A stretch of DNA of 5,939 bases from Clostridia bacterium (GTDB lineage: Bacteria; Bacillota; Clostridia; Peptostreptococcales; Anaerovoracaceae): positions 1 to 5,939 of the forward strand of contig CAAEEE010000211.1 of the NCBI GenBank assembly GCA_900754805.1. Reading direction: 5' to 3'. The notes under the pieces were generated by a model. That model ran no database searches. It was not told the origin of the DNA and was given only the letters and a program-made list of their open reading frames with translations. Position 1 is the first letter of the stretch. Each line of letters opens with the position of its first letter. The translations under genes and the position numbers were made by a program. Positions 1 to 4,184 of this stretch are shown in pieces.

Positions 1-7
1 ATAGGGG

Positions 8-50
8 AAAAATAAAGGCAGCCCGATTTGGCGGGCTGCCGTTTTCTTTT
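8..50. terminator. Rho-independent terminator, probably bidirectional
   Basis: A perfect 9-bp G+C-rich stem (GGCAGCCCG at 17-25 with CGGGCTGCC at 32-40) encloses a 6-base loop. Read leftward, the stem is followed by TTTATTTTT, and it lies 18 bases past the rqcH stop codon, so it should terminate rqcH. Read rightward, it is followed by GTTTTCTTTT, so it could also stop a convergent gene lying left of the window. The stem and T-tracts are seen directly; termination in both directions is inferred. Confidence 0.9.
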
Positions 51-57
51 GTATCGT

Positions 58-1740
58 TTATTTCGGAACTGCGGGATTCACATAAACCGTGCGGTTGTTT
101 GTGAAGATTACCATGCCGGGTTTTGCGCCCGCGGGCTTTTTGACATACTTTATCTGTACATAATCGACAGGGACATTTTCCGACGTGCGCGCCTTGCTGT
201 GGTAAGCGGCAATCGCCGCAGCTTCCCAGACCGCTTCCTCGTCAAGCTCGGCGCCGCCGCTTTGGACGATGACATGCGAGCCCGGAATGTCCTTGGTGTG
301 AAGCCACAGGTCTTTATTTCCTGCGGTCTTAAAGGTCAAAATATCATTTTCCTTGTTGTTTCTGCCGACCAGAACGCTCATGCCGTTGGAAAGCGTGTAG
401 CGGTAAGGGGCAGGCTTGTATTTCTTTTCCTTGAAGCCGCCTGCCTGCCTGCGTCTGCGGATATAACCCGTCTCGACAAGCTCTGCGCGAATGCCTTCAA
501 TTTCAGCTACATCATCGGTATTTTCAAGGAAAGAAAGCACAGATTCCAGATACTTGATTTCGGCTTCATTTTCGTCAAGCTGAATCTGCTTTTCTTTGAT
601 TGCGGTCTTTGATTTGCCGTATTTCTTGAAATAGTGCTGGGCGTTTTTTGATGGACTGAGCTTGACATCCAGCGGAATCGAGAGCGTCGAGCCGTCATAA
701 TAGTTTGTGACTTCCACGGATTTCATTCCGGGCTGAATCAGGTGGATGTTTGCGGTCAAAAGCTCCCCGTAAAGCCTCAAATCTTCCGAATTTTCCGCTT
801 TCAAAAGATCCTCGGAAAGACGCTTTTTCTTGAGGTACATTTTGTCAAGCAGAGCGTTTGCCGCCCTTATGAGATCGTGGGATTTCTGGCGCCCTTGATT
901 GGAAGATTCCTTCTTTCCGAAGTAAAACTCCATCGCGCTGCTGAGGTCACCAAAACGCTCCACACGGCAGTTTTCTTCAAGCTCCGAGAGGGGCACAGGG
1001 TAAAAATCAATCGGTGCGCCGCTCTCATCGAGGTACACGCGTGACTCGCCGTGACTTGGCGATTCAACAGCCGTCATAATCCCGGACATGAAATCACTGC
1101 GAGCTTTCCCTGCGCGAAGTGCCAGTTCCTCTGCGAAGGCAGGCGCGATTCCGCCGACGCTTCTGAGAATGGTTTTTCCGTCTGCGGCAAGAGCCTCAAG
1201 CTGCTCCGCCGAAATTTCCCGGAACGGGATTTTGTCCTGCGCCGGCGGGTACTGATAAATCATGCCGGGCAGAATCTGCCGCACGCGGTTCACATCGAAG
1301 CTGACGCGCTTAATCGAGTCAATAATCTTGCCGCTTGCGATGTCCACGAGCACGATGTTGCTGTGCTTGCCCATGATTTCAAATATGAGCTTCTTTGACA
1401 TCGTGAAGCCCAGTTCATTGAGCGTTTCAAGTGAAATTTCGATGATGCGCTCCGAGTCCTTTTGGGTAATTTCCGTAATGCGTCCGCCTTGCAGGTGCTT
1501 GCGAAGGAGCATACAGAATGCGAGCGGTGCAGGCGGATTGACTGGATTTTCCGTAATGAAGCAGAGCCTCGCGTGTGCCGAACCTGCCGAAGCTAAAAGC
1601 TTCACATTGCCATTCTTTGTGTGTATGTGAAAAACAAGTTCATCCGCCTCGGGCTGATAAACCTTTTCGATTTTTCCAAGTAAAATTCTATCCTGAAGTT
1701 CGCGGACCATTGCCCGCGTGACGATTCCGTCAAATGCCAT
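58..1740 (-). CDS. rqcH: NFACT/Rqc2-family ribosome quality control protein RqcH (formerly FbpA-type fibronectin-binding protein)
   Basis: Family role: RqcH binds obstructed large ribosomal subunits carrying peptidyl-tRNA and recruits tRNA-Ala to add C-terminal alanine tails that mark stalled products for proteolysis; it acts in the cytoplasm. The 560-residue length is typical (B. subtilis about 570). The NFACT-N domain (about 1-175) opens with MAFDGIVTRAMVREL and contains an MGKHSN motif (123-128) and LPGMIYQYPP (157-166). A helix-hairpin-helix-like segment lies near 176-230. The coiled-coil middle (about 285-425) carries LRLYGELLTANIHLI (321-335) and LSPSKNAQHYFKKYGKSK (361-378). The C-terminal NFACT-R domain (about 444-556) has VGRNNKEND (458-466) and WLHTKDIPGSH (479-489). 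Residues 97-98 are E-R, where B. subtilis RqcH has the tRNA-contacting D-R pair. An AGGAGG site 5 bases upstream of the ATG fixes the start. It is divergent from yicC. The older adhesin name reflects early annotation; nothing here suggests export. Confidence 0.96.
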   Translation of the reverse strand: MAFDGIVTRAMVRELQDRILLGKIEKVYQPEADELVFHIHTKNGNVKLLASAGSAHARLCFITENPVNPPAPLAFCMLLRKHLQGGRITEITQKDSERIIEISLETLNELGFTMSKKLIFEIMGKHSNIVLVDIASGKIIDSIKRVSFDVNRVRQILPGMIYQYPPAQDKIPFREISAEQLEALAADGKTILRSVGGIAPAFAEELALRAGKARSDFMSGIMTAVESPSHGESRVYLDESGAPIDFYPVPLSELEENCRVERFGDLSSAMEFYFGKKESSNQGRQKSHDLIRAANALLDKMYLKKKRLSEDLLKAENSEDLRLYGELLTANIHLIQPGMKSVEVTNYYDGSTLSIPLDVKLSPSKNAQHYFKKYGKSKTAIKEKQIQLDENEAEIKYLESVLSFLENTDDVAEIEGIRAELVETGYIRRRRQAGGFKEKKYKPAPYRYTLSNGMSVLVGRNNKENDILTFKTAGNKDLWLHTKDIPGSHVIVQSGGAELDEEAVWEAAAIAAYHSKARTSENVPVDYVQIKYVKKPAGAKPGMVIFTNNRTVYVNPAVPK

Positions 1741-1782
1741 AATTGCCTCCTGTATTGAGTTTCCCTAAATAGTTCCCAAAAT

Positions 1783-1812
1783 ATTATAAACGCAATTAAG
1801 ATACATTGTAAA
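1783..1812 (-). promoter_or_regulatory. Sigma-A-type promoter for rqcH
   Basis: On the minus strand, TTTACA (1812-1807, five of six consensus bases) and TATAAT (1788-1783, perfect) are separated by 18 bases. Transcription should start near 1776, giving a leader of about 35 bases before the AGGAGG site and the ATG at 1740. It is back to back with the yicC promoter, the two -35 boxes being 14 bases apart. The boxes are seen directly; use in vivo is inferred. Confidence 0.75.
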
Positions 1813-1826
1813 GCAAAAACCGCATC

Positions 1827-1855
1827 TTGCAACCCACGCGTTTTTCCTGTACAAT
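1827..1855 (+). promoter_or_regulatory. Sigma-A-type promoter for yicC
   Basis: TTGCAA (1827-1832) and TACAAT (1850-1855) are separated by the optimal 17 bases. Each box differs from consensus by one or two bases. A start near 1862 would give a leader of about 43 bases before the yicC ATG at 1905. No operator or attenuator hairpin is evident between promoter and gene. Confidence 0.7.
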
Positions 1856-1904
1856 GGAAGACAGAATCATACAAAAATACGAAAAGAAATGAGGGAAAAC
1901 AGGT

Positions 1905-2789
1905 ATGATCAAAAGCATGACAGGCTTCGGAAGAAGCGAATACACGGATGGGAAGCGCAATATCACAGTGGAAATCAAATCGGTAAACCACAGATATTCC
2001 GACATTTCCATCAAAATGCCGCGTCGCTACGGCTTCGCGGAGGATAAGGTAAAGAATGCGGTTAAGGAGCGCATCCGGCGCGGTAAAGTGGATGTCTCCA
2101 TCATGGTAGAGAACATAACCGAAAACGATGTGAATATCAAGCTCAACACGATGATTGCCAAGCAGTACTACGAAAATCTGCTTGAATTGCGAAAAGAGTT
2201 CGGCGTGGAAGGCGATATCACGCTGCAGTTCCTTGCAGGGCTTCCGGATGTAATGAAGGCAATTCCGGATGTAGAAGATGAAGAGGAAATCACGAAAGCG
2301 ATTCTGATTCCGGTAGCGGAAGCGGCGGCAAACCTTGAAAAAATGCGCGCGGTTGAAGGTGAAAAGCTTGCAGAAGACTTAATCGCAAAAGGACGCAGCA
2401 TCCACAGCATTCTCGATAAGATTGCGGTAAGAGCACCGCAGGTGTCCATCGACTACACCGCAAGGCTGAAGGAACGCATTACAGAGCTCATCGGAGGCAG
2501 CATCGAAGTGCCGGAAGACCGGATTCTTGTGGAAGCGGCGATTTTTGCGGATAAATGTGCGATTGACGAGGAAATCACAAGGCTTGGCAGCCACCTGATT
2601 CAGCTTGAAAACATCGTGACCAAGAGCACGCAGCCGGACGGCAAAAAGCTCGACTTCCTCGTTCAGGAAATGAACCGTGAAGCAAACACTATCGGTTCCA
2701 AGGCGAACGATATCACGATTACCGGCTATATGCTCGAAATCAAGAGCGAAATTGAGAAGATTCGTGAGCAGGTACAGAACATCGAGTAA
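1905..2789 (+). CDS. yicC: YicC/YloC-family endoribonuclease
   Basis: YicC-family proteins are cytoplasmic endoribonucleases (E. coli YicC, B. subtilis YloC); E. coli YicC has been linked to small-RNA decay with PNPase. The 294-residue protein has the usual length and architecture. The N-terminal YicC-like domain begins MIKSMTGFGRSEY and has SVNHRYSDISIKMPRR near 27-42 and GKVDVSI near 61-67. The C-terminal DUF1732 region carries DEEITRLGSHL (221-231) and the family hallmark GKKLDFLVQEMNREANTIGSK (246-266, with Q254, E255, N257, E259 and N261). The acidic and histidine residues fit a metal-dependent nuclease, but which are catalytic cannot be judged here. GAGGG at 1891-1895, 9 bases before the ATG, supports the start. 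No terminator follows; the gmk promoter begins 8 bases past the stop, so read-through into gmk-rpoZ is likely. Confidence 0.95.
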   Translation: MIKSMTGFGRSEYTDGKRNITVEIKSVNHRYSDISIKMPRRYGFAEDKVKNAVKERIRRGKVDVSIMVENITENDVNIKLNTMIAKQYYENLLELRKEFGVEGDITLQFLAGLPDVMKAIPDVEDEEEITKAILIPVAEAAANLEKMRAVEGEKLAEDLIAKGRSIHSILDKIAVRAPQVSIDYTARLKERITELIGGSIEVPEDRILVEAAIFADKCAIDEEITRLGSHLIQLENIVTKSTQPDGKKLDFLVQEMNREANTIGSKANDITITGYMLEIKSEIEKIREQVQNIE

Positions 2790-2796
2790 GAAAAGC

Positions 2797-2825
2797 TTGA
2801 AAAAAGCGTAAAGTTGTGCTACAAT
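2797..2825 (+). promoter_or_regulatory. Extended -10 sigma-A promoter for gmk-rpoZ
   Basis: TTGAAA (2797-2802) and TACAAT (2820-2825) lie 17 bases apart. TGC directly before the -10 (2817-2819) makes it an extended -10 element. A start near 2832 gives a leader of about 46 bases to the gmk ATG. It sits immediately after the yicC stop and makes gmk-rpoZ independently transcribable. Confidence 0.78.
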
Positions 2826-2877
2826 AATATTTCAGAGTTAATTTACAAATGACAAAATGCGGAAGTAGAGGCTTTTG

Positions 2878-3501
2878 ATGAATTTAAACACGCAACATTC
2901 AGGAAAATTATTTATTCTTTCCGGACCATCCGGAGCGGGCAAGGGAACGATCTGCAAGGAGCTTTTAGAACAGACGGATTTGGAGCTTTCCGTGTCGATG
3001 ACGACCAGAGCACCGAGGGAAGGAGAGATTCACGGCGTTCACTATTATTTTGTGAATGAAGACGAATTCGTTGACAGAATCAATAATGACGGATTTTTGG
3101 AGCATGCACAGGTTTACGGCAGACGCTACGGCACGCCGAAAGAACCGGTCATCGAAAAGCTGGAACAAGGCATTGATGTTATATTGGAAATCGACATCCA
3201 GGGAGCTTTGAAGGTGAAGGAAAACTACCCGGACGGGGTATTTATCTTCATCCTGCCGCCGTCGATGGCTGAACTTCGCAAGCGCCTGACGGGACGCGGA
3301 ACGGAGACAGCTGAGGCAATTGAAATGCGGCTGGGAGAAACACTGAAGGAGCTGTCATTTATCGAGAAATATGACTACTGCGTTGTAAACGGGGAACTGG
3401 ACGAAGCGGTTTCGAGGGTAAAATCCATTGTAATCGCGGAACATTCGAAGGTTACCATTACAGCCGAAGAACTGGTAAAAAGGTATAAGGAGGAAGAATA
3501 A
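2878..3501 (+). CDS. gmk: Guanylate kinase
   Basis: Catalyses ATP + GMP to ADP + GDP in the cytoplasm, an essential step of guanine nucleotide synthesis that also recycles GMP. The 207-residue length is typical. The P-loop is GPSGAGKGT (16-24). The GMP-binding region has S-M-T-T-R (40-44), R47 and HYYF (55-58), followed by FLEHAQVYGRRYGTP (73-87) and LEIDIQGA (103-110). The LID region has LRKRLTGRGTET (133-144). I place the start at the ATG 2878: AGAGG (2867-2871) is 6 bases upstream of it, while an in-frame TTG at 2875 would leave only 3 bases. It has its own promoter 88 bases downstream of yicC and overlaps rpoZ by one base (TAATG), so the two are probably translationally coupled. In B. subtilis and many Clostridia, gmk sits in the same yicC-gmk-rpoZ order. 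Confidence 0.98.
   Translation: MNLNTQHSGKLFILSGPSGAGKGTICKELLEQTDLELSVSMTTRAPREGEIHGVHYYFVNEDEFVDRINNDGFLEHAQVYGRRYGTPKEPVIEKLEQGIDVILEIDIQGALKVKENYPDGVFIFILPPSMAELRKRLTGRGTETAEAIEMRLGETLKELSFIEKYDYCVVNGELDEAVSRVKSIVIAEHSKVTITAEELVKRYKEEE
3487..3493 (+). promoter_or_regulatory. Ribosome binding site of rpoZ inside the gmk 3' end
   Basis: A full-consensus AAGGAGG lies within the last codons of gmk, 7 bases before the rpoZ ATG at 3501. Gmk ends at TAA 3499-3501, so stop and start share one base. This confirms the short rpoZ start and indicates coupled translation. Confidence 0.9.
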
Positions 3502-3725
3502 TGTTATATCCATCCATTAACGAAATCAGAAAGAAAGCGGACAGCAGATATACACTCGTTATTTTGGCTGCGAAGAGAGCCAGAGACATCATCGACGGCA
3601 AGCCGATTCTGACCGATGTGGACATCGACAGACCGGTATCTATCGCGGCACATGAAATCGCAGAGGACCTGATTACTTACAGAAGAGACGAAGACGCGCA
3701 GGACGGCGAAGAGATCGGGAACTAA
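3501..3725 (+). CDS. rpoZ: DNA-directed RNA polymerase subunit omega
   Basis: Omega binds the beta-prime subunit and assists assembly and stability of RNA polymerase. The 74-residue product has the family core: MLYPSINEI at the N-terminus, SRYTLVILAAKRARDI (about 15-30) as the conserved helical core, then KPILTDVDIDRPVSIAAHEIAEDLITY (about 34-60), in which the family's conserved helix follows the D-RPVSIA stretch. The tail is short and acidic (about residues 63-74). Length is normal for Bacillota. It is the last gene of the gmk-rpoZ unit and is followed after 7 bases by a terminator hairpin. Confidence 0.96.
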   Translation: MLYPSINEIRKKADSRYTLVILAAKRARDIIDGKPILTDVDIDRPVSIAAHEIAEDLITYRRDEDAQDGEEIGN

Positions 3726-3732
3726 ATAGAAT

Positions 3733-3771
3733 AAAAAATCACGCAGCAAAATTGATATGCGTGATTTTTTT
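3733..3771 (+). terminator. Rho-independent terminator of gmk-rpoZ
   Basis: A 13-bp perfect stem pairs 3733-3745 (six A plus TCACGCA) with 3758-3770 (TGCGTGA plus six T) around a 12-base loop, and the 3' arm runs straight into a seven-T tract. Only 7 bases separate it from the rpoZ stop. The A-tract on the other side could give weak termination for leftward transcripts. Confidence 0.9.
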
Positions 3772-3877
3772 ATGGCAGAAGCCGCAGGAAAAGTTCTCAA
3801 CGCGTTTACATTTATTGGGAAAATGTATATTTGCACGTAATTTCCGCAAAAAAGCCCCCCTTTTCGTGTATTTTTGA

Positions 3878-3899
3878 ATGTTTCACGGATGTTTCACGC
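3878..3899 (+). repeat. 11-bp tandem repeat, two copies
   Basis: ATGTTTCACGG (3878-3888) is followed directly by ATGTTTCACGC (3889-3899), 10 of 11 positions identical. The spacing is close to one helical turn, as in paired protein-binding sites, but no regulator is known from the window. Confidence 0.6.
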
Positions 3900-3910
3900 A
3901 AAATTTTGCG
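3897..3910. repeat. 14-bp perfect palindrome
   Basis: CGCAAAATTTTGCG is perfectly self-complementary and overlaps the end of the 11-bp tandem repeat. It lies in the left half of the larger inverted element, with no matching partner at the symmetric position on the right. Confidence 0.6.
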
Positions 3911-3938
3911 ATTTTAAAGAACTTACATTTTTTTGAAG

Positions 3939-3952
3939 GTTGAAATTTCAAC
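3939..3952. repeat. 14-bp palindrome at the centre of the inverted element
   Basis: GTTGAAATTTCAAC is perfectly self-complementary, and its axis between 3945 and 3946 is exactly the axis of the 3822-4069 inverted repeat. It would form the tip of a cruciform or a compact dimeric binding site. Confidence 0.65.
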
Positions 3953-4022
3953 GTTTTTGCAATTCACATTTTTTATGCATTTTTCTCGGCAGAGAGTGAT
4001 TTCCACTATATGGGAAAAAATA

Positions 4023-4057
4023 CACGAAAAATAGGCAAAAAAATGCGATTTTTCGTG
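4023..4057. repeat. Local 10-bp hairpin in the right arm
   Basis: CACGAAAAAT (4023-4032) and ATTTTTCGTG (4048-4057) are perfectly complementary around a 15-base loop. This local pairing uses the same bases that would otherwise pair with the left arm of the large inverted repeat, so the two folds exclude each other. Confidence 0.6.
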
Positions 4058-4153
4058 CAAATATACATTCGGCGCATCTTACACCCCGAAAAATGAAAGA
4101 ATAGGCATGAATTTGTAGGAAGAAAATCATAATAATTCCTGTAATTTTGAATA

Positions 4154-4174
4154 TCCTCTTATATTGAGAGGAGG
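4154..4174 (+). promoter_or_regulatory. Ribosome binding site of the surface protein gene inside a small hairpin
   Basis: AGGAGG at 4169-4174 lies 10 bases before the ATG at 4185, slightly longer spacing than usual. Just upstream, TCCTCTT (4154-4160) can pair with GAGAGGA (4166-4172) around a 5-base loop (six Watson-Crick pairs and one G-U), covering the first four bases of the Shine-Dalgarno. The complementarity is seen; translational control by it is inferred. Confidence 0.55.
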
Positions 4175-4184
4175 AATTTTTGAA

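Larger units (their letters stand above)
3846..4057 (+). repeat. Pair of 23-bp direct repeats within the inverted-repeat arms
   Basis: 3846-3868 and 4035-4057 share GCAAAAAA at the left end and TTTTCGTG at the right end, separated by 7 unrelated bases in each copy; 17 of 23 positions match. They lie inside the two arms of the inverted element, so the arms resemble each other directly as well as by inversion. Low-complexity A and T tracts account for part of the similarity. Confidence 0.5.
3822..4069. repeat. 248-bp symmetric imperfect inverted-repeat element
   Basis: The outer arms are a perfect 16-bp inverted repeat: AATGTATATTTGCACG (3822-3837) and CGTGCAAATATACATT (4054-4069). An inner pair is a perfect 15-bp inverted repeat: TTTTCGTGTATTTTT (3861-3875) and AAAAATACACGAAAA (4016-4030). 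Both pairs are the same distance (23 bases) apart on each side, so both centre on 3945/3946. A 14-bp palindrome (3939-3952) has the same centre. The 23-base segments between the blocks are poorly complementary. No flanking target-site duplication is evident. It could be a decayed MITE-like element, a cruciform or recombination site, or a structured transcript; the sequence alone does not decide. Confidence 0.8.
3772..4184. other. A+T-rich intergenic region without a convincing gene
   Basis: These 413 bases separate the rpoZ terminator from the surface protein gene. Only short open frames occur, none with a ribosome binding site or recognisable product. The stretch is dominated by repeats (listed separately): a symmetric 248-bp inverted-repeat element, an 11-bp tandem repeat and several palindromes. 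I found no tRNA, no riboswitch class I recognise, no CRISPR, and no clean -35/-10 pair for the surface protein gene. Candidate -10 sequences such as CATAAT at 4128-4133 lack a fitting -35. Confidence 0.7.

Noticed and set aside
28..612. Rightward 194-codon open frame opposite rqcH
   Set aside because: It is fully antisense to the conserved NFACT-R and coiled-coil coding sequence, begins within the terminator stem, and has no ribosome binding site or recognisable domain.
1854..1892. 12-codon leader frame upstream of yicC
   Set aside because: Its ATG overlaps the -10 box of the yicC promoter, so it lies before the expected transcription start.
2875..2877. TTG as the gmk start codon
   Set aside because: It would be only 3 bases from the AGAGG site; the ATG at 2878 has normal spacing.
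3772..3840. 22-codon frame (MAEAAGKVLNAFTFIGKMYICT) just after the rpoZ terminator
   Set aside because: The ATG follows the terminator T-tract directly, with no Shine-Dalgarno sequence or promoter, and the frame ends inside the inverted repeat.
3948..4130. Leftward 60-codon open frame in the intergenic region
   Set aside because: It runs through the right half of the inverted-repeat element, is Phe-rich because of A-tracts, and has no ribosome binding site of note.
4113..4133. Possible promoter TTGTAG / CATAAT for the surface protein gene
   Set aside because: The spacer is only 9 bases, and no other -35 fits the CATAAT at 4128-4133.
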